A stretch of 64,000 nt of DNA from Salvator merianae (Eukaryota; Chordata; Lepidosauria; Squamata; Teiidae): positions 20,319,881 to 20,383,880 of the forward strand of contig QVOM02000049.1 in the NCBI GenBank assembly GCA_003586115.2. The letters run 5' to 3'. The notes under the pieces were generated by a model. It made no database searches. It was not told where the DNA came from and saw nothing but the letters and a program-made list of their open reading frames with translations. This document shows, one piece after another, positions 36,797 through 49,179 of the stretch. Made by a program: the position numbers and the translations under genes. Each line of letters opens with the position of its first letter. The first letter of the stretch is position 1.

Positions 36797-36826
36797 ACAC
36801 AGACACACACACACACACACACACAC
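36797..36826. repeat. (CA)n microsatellite
   Basis: About 14 dinucleotide units with one interruption, next to the reverse-transcriptase remnant. Confidence 0.92.
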
Positions 36827-37083
36827 TGCTGCTTTTTTTTATATGTGTGAACACAGCCAATATCACTCAGAGTCCATCAAGCAAGAACATAAGTGACCCA
36901 TTTGGTCTGCGCTCTGGGCTCTGGAGGTGGGTCCTCATTTTCTAAAAGGAAATCCTTTTTTTAAAACTCAGGTTATGCCCCAAGCCTGATGTTGGCTTGT
37001 TATCTTGCCTATCCTCCCCAATGTTCCTGACGCCTCAAGAGGTAGCAGAGCCAAACTAGTGACAGTCCACACAGGGAAGCGGA

Positions 37084-37122
37084 AGAGAGGGAGGGAGGGA
37101 GGGAGAGAGAGAGAGAGAGAGG
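37084..37122. repeat. (GGGA)n(GA)n microsatellite
   Basis: A purine-only run of about 39 bp. Confidence 0.93.
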
Positions 37123-37827
37123 CAGCAGTTGAAAATATCCATTTCCCTGCAGCAAATAGCATGCAGAACTGCTGTGGACGAAAGGGTCATGTTCAGGGTC
37201 ACTGCAAGGAGCAATAACTTTCTCAATTGCCACTGCAGCCCTCCTCATGCGAGCTGCTTCTCACTTGAACCTGCCTTCTCTTGAGAAGGTATGTCCAATT
37301 TATTTTTTTCTTCTGTTTTTTTCTGGATCTCGTTGAAATATATTGTGATGATATCTTTTTTTGTAGATAGAGACCTCAACACCTTCAGATGACCTCACCT
37401 GCCAGTGCCAAGCTTTTCTCTAATCAGGCAGGGTGAGGACTGGTTTGTATTTAATGCAATGTCGGCACTTTCTTGCTCTTCTAATGATTATTATGATCCT
37501 TGGGCATTCTAAATGCATTTTAATGTTTATTATAAGCTGTTTTGGGCTGTGAAAAGATTGCCAATGGCATAATTCTACACTCAGGTATTTGTAATATTTA
37601 ATATGGGGTTTCCTCCCAGGAAATTAGGCGGAGGACTGTAGTCTTAGAAACACTTTAAATAATAAACAAACTTGTGTCCTCACTTTTGAAAGCATCATAC
37701 ATTTTTTTTCTCAAGTCTGTCTTGGTCAAGAGTGTTCAAAACTTTTCACACAAGTGCAAGGCCATAGCAAAGGGCAACAACAATGCATGGTGAACTGAGC
37801 AGTACTCTAGAATAATGACACTTATCT

Positions 37828-37960
37828 ATGCATTTCTTTATTCAGCATTTCAATCATATTCCACCCAATACCTGGAACCTCAGGGTAGATTACAAAGATT
37901 AAAACAGAGACTAATAAAAACTAAAAGCAATTACAAACTATATGACATCCAGAGGAAGAG
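37828..37960 (-). mobile_element. L2-like LINE terminal tail
   Basis: Reads gcatttctttattcagcatt, ccacccaatacctgg and cagggtagattacaa, an older inverted copy of the same tail. Confidence 0.5.
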
Positions 37961-38088
37961 CAGAAATACTCTTCTAAGCCTTTGATATGAAATAAGGTAT
38001 AAGTGAAATACAGTGATAACTGTTGCTTATTGTTTGTGTATCTTTTCCTCCCTAACAAAAAGACTGTCCATTTACTAGAAGAGACACT

Positions 38089-38268
38089 GGCCCTTTCTGC
38101 ACTTGGCCTTATACCAGATTATATCCTGGAATAGGGACCTGCCACCTGCATGCTAGTAGGAACTATGACAGGCCCCACGTAGGACCTGCTGTAAACTCCA
38201 TTATTGTGTGGATAGCAGGTCCCTGTTCTGGGATATGATCCAGAATAAAGCCAAGTGCAGAAAGGGCC
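38089..38268. mobile_element. Fold-back element, 180-bp family, full copy
   Basis: 180 bp, nearly palindromic. The left arm begins GGCCCTTTCTGCACTTGGCC and the right arm is its reverse complement with a few differences for about 65 bp. It contains ctggaatagggacctgcc and its inverse. No open frame is present. Confidence 0.85.
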
Positions 38269-38849
38269 ATTATTAGCCATTCCTCTCTTTCCAGTTGCTG
38301 ACACAGCTGCCCTGTGTCTTTATAATATGCCTGACAGGCAGAAACAGTCATAACATTGTTTTAAAGATACACAGCAACCCCATCAAGTCGATTATACATG
38401 AGGAACTGGGAATTAGGCCTAGCCGTTTTGGAGCTGCACATATCCTTGGCTTATGTTACAAGTGAATCAGAGGATGGCACATTAATAATTTTGAGTTTGT
38501 TTGAAATGCCCATAATGCATTACCAGCTCACATCTCATGTGTCTGCATCTCTCTGACACTGTCTAAATTCCTATTGGTTAAGCTGTGGAGCAGATACTAC
38601 ATCCACAGAGCTGGAAATAGGTGCCATGAGTTTTCTCATGCCTTTTTTTGTTAACCATGCAGCTAATATCCACAGCTTTGATTTCTCATTTTCTAGCCAA
38701 CGAGCAAAAATTATAATCCCAAAAGTTAGGAATGGAGGATAATCATTCTCTAGTGGCTTAGGGTTGACAGCACCTTGCCAAAGTCAAGTGACAGAAAGCT
38801 GACTAGATACTCCTTCAAGTGATATGCTAGGGGAACTGCTCTAGACATG

Positions 38850-39250
38850 TGCAAGCAATTTTTTTAAGGATTTTGGAGTCAATCCCAAGGGAGGGGGAGA
38901 CACTTGACTGATCTTAATCCAAAGTTTCTTTATTAACATTTAAAAAGGCACACAAAAAATAGCTTTATTATATAAGAAGCACCAATAGTATTCAAAGTTT
39001 CAAAGTTGGGTGAATTAGTCAAACAGTAAAGCAACTTGATGAGCAAGATTCTCAAAATAACTAAGTAGTACCCTGTAGCAAGAGAGAGAGCTTTCAATGT
39101 TCCTGTAGCAAAAAGACATAGAGTAAAAGTTCCTGTGATCTGTCAGGCATAAGGCTAGGCCAAGATCAAAGTAAGGAGTAAAAGCAAAGAAGGGTGGGAA
39201 GTGAGAAGGAAAGTGAAGAGAAAAAGCACTAAGGGAAATGAGGCTAAAGC
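38850..39250 (-). mobile_element. Possible LTR-type sequence
   Basis: On the minus strand an AATAAA (38929-38934) is followed by a pyrimidine-rich stretch and CCTTGGGATTGACTCC, a layout like the R-U5 end of an LTR. Neither LTR ends nor a target duplication could be fixed, and no internal retroelement genes are seen. Confidence 0.3.
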
Positions 39251-40314
39251 AGGAGGCAGTAAGAATTAACACCTTTTCTGGGGATCTTCTCTTGATCGGG
39301 GCAGGCTTCAGAGATGCAAAAAGTTACAAAAGCACACTCACACACAATTCAAAGCTTTGCCAAGAGGCCCTTGATCTCAGATGAGCTCAGCCTCTTCAGA
39401 GGCATGGAAGGGGAGTTCAGACACCCTGGATCTTTGCTTAGCAATTTAGCTCAGAAGTAGGAGACAACATGGGTCTTCCCCAGCTCGGTAATTCGTCTTT
39501 TTCTCCAGCTCAAAAGCAGTGGTTTCTTTCCCCCAGACTCCCATGGGGCTTCTTCTCGCAGCTCAGTCTTCCTCACAGACTCAGACTTATTTTGTTGAGG
39601 TTGGGTTGTCAGCAGTGCCCCTCTCCTCCTCCTCCACACACAGTTTTGGTAGATCAAGAGGCTTGTTTATGCCTTTTGGCCATGGACAATGAGTGGGCAA
39701 TCTTGTTATGGGGAAGAAAGGTGCTCAAGCTGAATGTGTGTCCATCTCAATCCATTGATAATTGTACCCAAAAAAAAAAAAGGAAAAGAGGGAGGCACAG
39801 AGGGACTGGGGGTTGAAGATACTATTCTTCTGGAACACCCACAAGCTTAGGCATTGGCTGAGAGGGAAAGGGAAATCTACCCAGGAAAGGAGGGATGCTG
39901 CCCTAAATAGTCCCCTTGCATGATTATACCCTGCAAATTGAAATGAACAAATGAGCTGCGATGGTCCCAGTGTTGAAATTATATGAATACAGAATTGTCC
40001 AAATTGAGGGGAGATAGTCCAGAAAAGAAATGGAAATGCATTTGGGGGTGTGATCCCTCAGAATTGAGAAAAGCCTGAAATCTGAGCAAATATTGTGTGC
40101 AACTGCAGCCACAGATTCCCTAAACAATAATTTGAATCACAAATAAATAGGAAAAAAACCACCCTAATAACTTGAGGTTGATGACCAAAAGTAAGACACT
40201 TCAGCAACTGTGCAACAACAGATGTAGATCTTGTCACTGAGAAGGCAGAAGACATTTAGCCCCCATGCTTTGTCTTGTCATCTGTTTATTTGGACAAAGC
40301 ATGCTTGAGACATA

Positions 40315-40494
40315 GGCCCTTTCTGCACTTGGCCTTATGCTAGATTATATTCCGGAATAGGGACCTGCCATCTGCATGCTAGTACAAGCTATGGCAGGCC
40401 CCACCCAGGGCCTGCTGTAATCTGCACTAGCATGTGGACAGCAGGTCTCTATTCTTGGATATAATCCAGAATAAAGCCAAGTGCAGAAAGAGCC
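40315..40494. mobile_element. Fold-back element, 180-bp family, full copy
   Basis: 180 bp, the same length as 38089-38268 and closely similar along its length. ATA flanks it on both sides (40312-40314 and 40495-40497), a possible 3-bp target duplication. The other two copies do not show an exact one. Confidence 0.85.
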
Positions 40495-41139
40495 ATAGAT
40501 TTATATCCTCCATTTCTTTGCAGTCAGTCCCTCTCCTGAGTCCCCAAATTCTTTACTGCTAGAGCAAATGGCTGAGTGTCTACTGATGATTATGCATCTG
40601 TGTCCTTTGCAGTCCAGCACTGGGCTTACCTGGTTTCTTATATGGTGCCAATCCAAAGACCTGAGCCTTCCCCAAACACATTCTTTGTGCATGACGCATT
40701 TCGTGGGAGGACTTTCCCAGGTTTTCTACCTGCATCAGCATTGCCTTGCCTAGGGGGTGGGGAGGTGATGACTACCGGCTTGCATTTGATTGCATCGAAA
40801 TCTCCTTTGATGCACTGCAGATCAAACCGTGGTTCTGTGTCATCAAAGGAGTGGTGCCAATTGCTTCTACCCCCTATCCCCTGCACAAGCTGATACTGAT
40901 CTATATAGTCAATTTTTTTCTAATATTGACATTTCAGTTCTGAAATGGATTGCCACTGTAGCAATATACCAATGTAAGTACAGCAACTGATTAGTGACTT
41001 TGAGGGCTGCAGCAAACTCAGTTGCAATAAAAAACAGATTGAGCTGCTAGATTGAACAAACAGCAATTTCCAGCCCAGGTCGTACCTATCATATGTATCA
41101 TGGTTCGCAGTCATGGGGCTTCATAAATTTCCCCAGCCT

Positions 41140-41280
41140 TCTCTTACAGCATCTAGGTTGGTGGCCATCGCTACAACCTGTGGTTGCAAATTCCACAGTT
41201 TTAAGTACGCACTGTGTGTTTTCCTTCCCAGGCTGGAAAAAAAGAAGGAATAAATTAGCAAACAGGGTGGTAAGTTTCTT
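41140..41280 (-). mobile_element. CR1-type LINE 3' fragment
   Basis: Contains catctaggttggtggccatc, caaattccacagtttt and acgcactgtgtg, the inner part of the inverted CR1 3' region that also appears at 50990-51060. Confidence 0.55.
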
Positions 41281-42440
41281 CCGTTGCGAATTATGTATAT
41301 TTTGCAGAGAACTGCCAGGTGGTGATGGCCCAGAAAACATAAAGCAAGGTACGTGCATGAATGTGCACCCGTGCTCTTTGGCCAATATCATTGGGTGCTT
41401 CTACAGTGTTTACTTTGGAACTGCTATACTTTCACCTGTGGTTGTATTTTGTACAATACGTGCCTATTGGATATAAGGGCACCTCTGCAAAGCAAGAAAA
41501 ACTTCCATTCATAGGTCTCACATCTGAAGCCACAGCAAAGAGGTGGTGGAAAAATAGGTTTCACTCTACATATCCTTATTAATTCTTTCCTCCCTCAAAC
41601 TTGCCTGTGCCTGTTTGTAGAAACCAACAACTTGCTGAGGTCATCAAGAGCTGGAAAGTAATTCTTCCAACAGAAGAACTCACATCCAAACCTGAACTGT
41701 GAAATCAGAAAAGCTTCCACAATGCTGCATGGATTCTTTCAAATGCCAGTGAGTTACCTACTACTTATAGATGATGAACTGTAGTGTGAACAAGCAAGAC
41801 ACTAACGTTCATAAGCAAGAGGGCATGCTTAGGGTTAATTGGCTCCTATTATTAATGCTTTCTCTATTCTAAAATTCTGAGTTCACATAGAAAATTAAGG
41901 CAACATGTGCTTAATGGCTGCATCCCCACTGGAATGGGCTGTAGCCAGGATTCTGGGTGGGAGGTGGAAATTGGTGCAGGGAAAGAAGCCATGTTGGGCA
42001 CACCTTATTCACCTCAGGGGGAAATGCTGCTGAGGAAGAACTCTCCTCAAAGTAGGAATATTTCCACCTGAGCCACTTCTCAGAACATCAGAAATGGCAC
42101 TGGAAGTTAGCTATTTCTGCTGCTCAAAGAAGCAACCATACAGAAATCAGTCTGCTGTCCTCTCCCTTCCATGCATTCATATGGGGGGAAGCACTCTAGT
42201 CACTAGTGTAAATCATCCCAAGAGTTCTTTTAAAGGGTTTCCTGAAAAGGGTTTCCTGAAGGGTGGTTTCAGCAACTCGCAGGCCAGTTGGGGGTGAGCC
42301 CATGTGGTTGCCCAGGCCCCTTGGTATCCTACCATTTGGACACCTAGGTACTGGGACACCCAGGGGGCATACTATGAACCTGTATAGGATGGTGCTGTTG
42401 CTTCCACTTTTAAGTTATCCAGTGCAATGGTGAACACAAA

Positions 42441-43156
42441 GAGCCCATCTACACCTGAGATTTAATCCAGCTTCAGTCCACCTGCCGGGTGAGAGAACAC
42501 ATGGGGTGCTTTCACACTTACGGGAGTGGAACATAATTAGCATGGTTGGAGCTGGTCAGCATCAGGTAGGGTGAGATGCATTTGTACCCATCGGCACTGG
42601 AACGCCCCAGAAGCCAACCTGTGTTGGCTGCAGTGCCAATGGGAGCACTCTAGTGCACTCGCCGTCTTTGGAATGGCCGCCAGGGTCTGGACCCCAGACC
42701 AAATTCCGTGGTTCGAAGCCAGCAATAGCTGGTTTTGGAATGCCCAATGGTGCATGCGTGGCTGTGTGGTCCCTGCCCCAGTGCTGTTCCAAATGCAGAA
42801 GTGGTGGAACCTCACCTGATCACACTAGATGGATTCCGGACTGCTTTTTTCTGCACCAGCATTACTCAGTTTCAGGTGAGCATCAAGTGGGCTTTGGTGA
42901 GCTTCAAGGCAGCTCATTCCGTTTGCCGGTGCGAACACACCTTACTAGCCAGTGGCAGAAACGTTCCTCTCTCAAAGTGCAAACAGGGCCATGAACAAAG
43001 TGAGAACTAGTCATTTTCTTTTCACATCATCTAACCCCAAGGTGGATTTTCTGGGTTATGTAATGCTGAAAGAAAACAGCTTGTCACTTTGCTGATGGGT
43101 TATCACACTCTGAAAGTGGACAGAAGCTGGATTGAAAGTTAGATGTAGACAAGCTC
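42441..43156. mobile_element. 716-bp terminal-inverted-repeat element
   Basis: The left end GAGCCCATCTACACCTGAG and then atttaatccagcttcagtcc match, as reverse complement, the right end ...tggattgaaagttagatg and tagacaagctc. Similarity spans about 45 bp. A second, nested pair may begin at ggtgctttcacacttacggg (42506). No transposase was recognised. Confidence 0.7.
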
Positions 43157-45019
43157 AAACAACATGCTCAGAAAAACAGAGCTAAATGTTTCTGAGTCTC
43201 AGAAGCCTGTTTCTGTCATGAGAGTGTGTGCTAAAGTTAAGGTACAGACCACTTTTCTACCCTTAAGTGGCTTCATAGGTAAGTGTATTTACACAAAGAA
43301 TAAGAGAGCATATAAACTTGCTGCCTCTGCAGGTATGTCTGCTAGTTCAGGCAAGATTTTAAAGAGCTCTAAGGCCTGTGATTCAGATCCAGCCTCCTGT
43401 TTGGCCCACCTTATATGGAATGTGGTAAGTCTTAGCCTCTCATTTGGAATTTGGAAATCACAGCTTATGACGCTCACTGTTTTTCCCAGAGTGTAGTATA
43501 TTATTTCAAAAGGAATAGAATGAGATATAATAATAATCTATAGATAAACAGGCAGACAACGGCTGCCATCTTTTGTAATGAGCTGGATTTTGCCGCTGGG
43601 CTCAATGGCAACTTGACAAAAATTCAGAGCTGGTACCACCTAGGAATAGATGTGGGGGGGGAGGGGAGAAGACATAACAAGATGGCTTCCTGTTTACTGC
43701 AGCTGGAGTTTATGCTGAGCCTGAGAAGATTTAAAAAAACAAAACTAGGAGTAAACTTCGGATAGTCTAATAAGAGTTGCCACTATTCCCCCCAGAAATT
43801 ATTCTTGTATTTGGCCAAGAGCAGGAAATGGAGCAATTTTATCTGTGTACTTAAAATAGGATTTTTAAAAGAAAGGGAGAAGGTGGTTCAGAAAGCAATA
43901 AATTAGGCAGCTGAAAAGTCCTTGGCAGAAGTTATGCAATGTTCATTGTAGGCAGTGGTGTGAAAATGCAATGGGGAATAAATCCATCTTCTGAATTTTT
44001 GCCTGGAAGAAAAACAACTGGGAGAAAATGGCAACCCTTTTGCCATTTGTGGGAAAGCATCTTCTTGGTCAAAGGACACAGTTTTGATCTGAGAACAGGA
44101 GCCCTGAACTCTCCTATTCATTTTGATTCTCTTCCTAGGCAAGGCTGTGCCATCCTTAGAAAAGATGAAACCTTCTGAATATTCATCTACATGCAATCCT
44201 CTTCTTGATTTTGATTTCAGTTGCAAACAGCATGGCTTCCTAAGGTCCATCATCTCCATAAGCATAAGAAATTGAAGCCAACCGAAAGGCAGAGAACAGT
44301 GTAAAGCAACCAGATGTGTAGCAAATATTCACAGATCAATACAAATATAAATGAGCACTAAGCAAAAACTCTCAAAACCCTGATAGCAAGCTTTTTGGTC
44401 AACTAAGTTTGGGGGGGGGGGGCTTTTTTGCACCCAGGACTGATATGCCCAACTTCTGCAATCTCTGCCAGCATAATGGGTGTGTGGCCTTCAGTATGGA
44501 TCAGGTATTTTGCAGTAAATGCACACTTCAACTTACCAAATAACCAACAGTAAGAAGAAACAATGACAGCAAAAGACTCAACTGGATAACGGGAGATCGT
44601 AAAAGAAACGAAGAACAGCTCACATGGCAGATGGGTGGATGACATAAAAAAGTATATCCGTAAATTATGGAAAATAACTACCGAGTACAGGGTATTGTAG
44701 AGGTAACTTGAGAAGGCTCTCCAGCAATGCATTGTAAATTATTATTTATGATGAGAGTATCAATTCCACTACAACACCTTGAGAACTTTTTTCTTCCTGT
44801 TCCTCTTCTATTAAAAACAAAAACACTCAACTCTTGTTTAGATCATGATCTACAGATAACAATTTATGAATTTTGTCAGCAGGCCTCCCACCCAGACACT
44901 GATCTAGCCTATCTTGCATCATTTAGGTAGTGATATTCAGGCAATGTTTGTGCGCCTTCAGATCTAACACCAGAACTCCATATCCTAGCTATTTAAAAGA
45001 TGGAATCAAATGCAAGTTT
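43157..45019. other. No gene recognised
   Basis: Mostly unique-looking intergenic DNA. It contains the G12 run, and an open minus-strand frame of 120 codons at 43903-44265 without family resemblance. Confidence 0.5.
44411..44422. repeat. G homopolymer
   Basis: Twelve consecutive G on the plus strand. The length may be unreliable in an assembly. Confidence 0.9.
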
Positions 45020-45135
45020 GCTTATTTATTTATTTGAATATTTATATCCCACCCTTCACCCATAGGCCTGGGATAGGTCACAACAATAAAAATATAAAAA
45101 AACATAAGAGTATAAAACATATATTAAAATACAAC
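45020..45135 (-). mobile_element. L2-like LINE terminal tail
   Basis: Starts with (ttat)n at 45020-45034, then atttatatcccacccttcac and gggataggtcacaac. It is an inverted tail similar to 62056-62130. Confidence 0.6.
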
Positions 45136-46111
45136 CCAAAGATCAACCCATTAAAATCAATATGTCTAGTTAGGAGCATGTATAGAAAACCATTAGCTTT
45201 TCACTCGGTCCGCATGATGTTAAAGACAGTCATTTTGTTATACAAATAGAATAGCAGTCTCAGATTAAAATGTTACAGACGAGAGATTGCACTTTTATAT
45301 GAATTCGGGCCTGAGCTGCCCACTACAAAATGTTGAGGAACAAACTATTCATAGATTCTAGCTCTACTGATGATACTCGCACCTGGTCTCAGTATCTGTA
45401 TTAGCAATGCCAGCTCTTGAAATTTCTAATGCTGGTACTGTACTTAGGATAAACTACAGGCAGAATGGTCAATCCAGCACTTTCTGGCAATTCAAAGGGT
45501 GGAGCAAAGCTGGTGTGTGTCTTTTGCTTTGTCTCCCACCAAGCCAAGAAGTACCTATGAAAGAAGCCATTCTTTTTGTCTGTTTACATGCAGAAGGAAA
45601 TTAGTAGTGTTGGTGATGAAATTTTAAATGGAAGAATCACCTCATACCCCCTTTTTTAAGCTGCCCTCAATTTAATGGTGTTTGAGCTCGCCTTATAAAA
45701 AATTCACTGGTTCCAGTCCCTTATGCTGCTTCTCATGTCTTTGCCACTGAATCTACTCATTCCGGGGACAAAAATGCTTTGCTATGAAGCCTGTTTCTCT
45801 GTAGCATCTCCAGTGCTGATGTGGCAGCATCTTGGGTGCAGAGACCTTGAAGCATGTGTTGTCTTGCTGCTGATCCAGTTTTTAAAAACCACACACGCTC
45901 ATGCCTACCCATTTTTGGCAAAATCAAATGCCTACTGGAGGACACTACACCTGTCCAAACCGGCTGGAAGCAAGCATCTTGGCCTTCACTGTAGAGCCGT
46001 GGCATTCATGTGGAGCCAGTGAAGCACAGCAAGGGATCTTTGGCACAGCCACCTGCTCAATACTTGTGAACCTTACACTTGGACCTGGACTTTCAACGCC
46101 CCCAGCTTCAA
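45136..46111. other. No gene recognised (left flank of the L1)
   Basis: Intergenic sequence. Overlapping frames on both strands at 45723-46134 have no known domain. Confidence 0.5.
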
Positions 46112-46122
46112 GGACCAAAGAG

Positions 46123-47251
46123 TTGGACGGCTAAATGGTTTTGGCTAAGAGATAAAAGATTGTTGCAACTTGAAGGTTTTGATTTAAGATATGGTTTACA
46201 CGGTTACTTATGGTATGACAAAGTAAAAGTAAATGCGGCATTTAAGAATCATTATGTAAGACATGCGTTATGGATAACTTGGAGTAAGTACAAGAGTAAA
46301 TTGTATCCCAGAATACCAATGTAGGTTTCACCTCATGAAGCTTTGTTTAAAGAATTTGGGAGAAGGGAAAGATGGATTAAATATGAGGAGGTGTTGAGTA
46401 AAAATAATGAAACAGATGAATTCTCCTTGAAAACAAGAGAACAGTTAAACCAGGAGGGGTTAGAGGTACAATGGCTAATGTATGCTCAATTGATGGATGT
46501 TTTTAAAGAAGATAAAAGAAGGATGAACTTTGAATTAGAAAGACAGAAATGGGAAGAAAAATTGGAAAAAGAAGAAAGGGGGATTATAGGGGTACTGTAT
46601 GATTTTCTTTTGAAAACAGAATTAGAACAAGAGCAAGTTAAAGATTGTATGATAAAATGGGCACAAAATTTTAGTTATAACATTTCAATGGATCAATGGG
46701 AAAAATTGTGGACCGAAGGTATGAAATTTACTGTATGTAATATGTTGAAAGGGAATATATATAAGATGATGTATAGATGGTACTTAACACCTTTCAGAAG
46801 TTCAAAAATGTATCAAGGTATGTCAAGTAAATGTTGGAAATGTAAGAAGCATGAGGGTACTTTTTATCATATGTGGTGGACTTGTGTAAAAACCAAAAAG
46901 TTTTGGGTTCAAATTCACATAGCTATGCAGAAAATTTTAAAGACAAACATTCCTTTTAGACTGGAATTATTCCTATTGGGAATAGTGGAAAATAATGTTG
47001 AAGGTGTCAATGTGTTATTGCAAAATATGGTAACTGCTGCCAGAATTGTATATGCTCAGAAGTGGAAAGGAGAGATATTACCAACGGTTGATGATTGGTT
47101 AGTTAAAATGATGGAGTTGGCCGAGATGGACAAACTGACAAATCTTTTGAGAATGAAGACAGTTGATAGGTTTTACAGGAACTGGAAACCCTTTATTGAC
47201 TTTCTGCAAGAGATGGATAATGGACTTGCGATTGCTGGATTTGAAGAGTAA
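46123..47251 (+). pseudogene. L1 ORF2 C-terminal fragment, one nonsense codon
   Basis: A single frame runs from the truncation point to TAA at 47249-47251 and is broken only by TAG at 46322-46324. After the TAG there are about 309 codons without a stop. The C-terminal Cys/His motif is CWKCKKHEGTFYHMWWTC (46832-46885; Cys-x2-Cys-x8-His-x4-Cys), the landmark of L1 ORF2 proteins. Endonuclease and reverse transcriptase core are missing because of 5' truncation, so the copy cannot move by itself. Confidence 0.88.
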
Positions 47252-47459
47252 AAAAAAAGAAAAAAAGAAGAAAAAAAAAGAAGAGGAGTTTCAGTGGAAA
47301 AAAAGAAGGAAGGAGTACAGGATGTCGAAGAACATGAAGTTTAGAAGAAACTGTTAATGAAGGATGAATTTGATAATAATAGTGAGTTAAGAATGTAAAC
47401 TGTAATTTTATATATTTGAAATACAAGAACAATAAAATTATGCAAAAAAAAAAAAAAAG
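46123..47459 (+). mobile_element. 5'-truncated L1 retrotransposon with target-site duplication
   Basis: A 1.34-kb insertion flanked by an exact 11-bp repeat, GGACCAAAGAG (46112-46122 and 47460-47470). It ends in AATAAA (47431-47436) and a run of about 15 A. It carries the last third of L1 ORF2 and a short 3'UTR. Base composition (A-rich plus strand) differs sharply from its neighbours. The intact flanks and almost open frame show a fairly recent insertion. Confidence 0.9.
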
Positions 47460-47470
47460 GGACCAAAGAG

Positions 47471-49179
47471 AGTGCGTGGGTTTCACAATTTCCATTGTAT
47501 CCCTGTCTATGCTCCTCCTCTACCTATCTCTTGGTCAAACTGGAAACAGGCCTGTAACTACTGTTTTGTCAGGGATCCTGAAAGCAAAATGGAGCCTCTG
47601 TATGTATCTCAGCCTGCATGACATGAGGGGCCCATTCCACTCTACCCTGAACAGACTAATTAACAAAGAAATGTTGGCATGAAAACTGGTAAACAGGTAG
47701 AGCAGCTGTATCTGGCATGGGGCTTCAGAGCTTTTGAAGTCAGACCCTTAGACCCAATAACTATGCTGTATCCTTGGCTTAATATCAAATACTTTCATAA
47801 TTAATATGGAATGGAAGGGGATACTTTTTGCAGATTTCTGTCTTAACAAATGTTACCACATTAACAATAAAAGTTCAAAGCAGGAATAAAGCAGTGCAAT
47901 CTTATATGTGCCTATTTTGAAGTATGTTCCACTCAATTCAGTGGGCCTTACTCCCAAGCTATGTAGACACTGGATGCAACCAAGGTCAATGAGAAGTTAT
48001 AGATTTGGAAGTCTTGAGTACCATCACAGGCAAAAAAAGAAGCAGCTAGTTTATATTAATTGTAAAATTGAGTTCAGTTTGTTTAGGCTGAAGGCCTAAT
48101 AACAATCTGACAAATATTAGGGCAGCAGTCCTGGACACATTATTACACTTCCTCTATAAGCAGTACACAATACCTAAAGCAAGTTTATTTGCTTACATAA
48201 GTAATTTATATTTAACTAAATTGTCTATTCACTCCCACATGGCAGCTGGCATTTTTTTTTTTTTACAAACTATACATAAAACTATTTCATATGCTTTTAA
48301 TACTATGATGTTGTAGCTCCCCCTAAAGGAAGGAGAAATTGTAGCTGGGAATTCAGTCTGCTGAATTTCTGGCCATCTTGAGGCAGCATGCAAACGTTGT
48401 AAAACTGGCACATCCTGAGCCTCTTGAGACCTGGCAGACAAACTTTCTTACCCACATCAGGCCCACAGGCCACCCCTGAGGCATGAAATCTGCCCTTAGA
48501 GCTGTCTTGTGCATAGGGCACAAGAATCTACTTAGAGGGTGGATTATATCCACATTCACCTTCTCAGCTATGGTGTAGTGTGACATCAGAGAAGAATCAC
48601 TAGGGTGGTTTCTGCATGACCAAGTACAATGGTGGACTAAAGATGGCCGACTTCCAGGGCCACTTGTGGTTCAACGCTAAAGCACAACAGGCAGAAACCC
48701 TGCAGGTTTTCAAAGGCTGGGAGGTGCTGCCAAGCGATTGGCACATCTTTCTCCTCTGTGGTGGAACTGGAGCATCTCATCTTTTTCCGGGCTGTCTGGG
48801 CGCTGCCTCACTTTCGAAAGTTTTTTGTCATCAGTATGCTTATCAGTTAACGATAGAATTGGTTTATTGGTTATGTTGTCTTTTCCATCAGAATTCTGGC
48901 GGGCCTGCAAAGAGTTTGCAGACTTTCACCCCACAACTAAAAATCTTGAGAACTTTTTCTCTGCCACTACAGCGTCTTTCCTGGAAGTGAATAATGAACA
49001 ACCCTGACATTCATAAGTGATCTCTATTACTACAGCGGTATTGCATGCAAAATGACAGCCGCTTTTCAGAAAATGCTTCTGACGCTAAGCCTGGATTGCT
49101 GTAAACAGGCCCAGCTTTTCCCAGAACTGAGTTGGGCTTAGATTTGTGGCTCTCCTTCAAAGCAAGCTAAACCTTGTCA
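47471..49179. other. No gene recognised
   Basis: Intergenic. ggtggtttctgcatgacc at 48604 resembles the start of the fold-back families, and sequence to about 49100 may be a worn DNA element. No second end was found. Confidence 0.45.
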
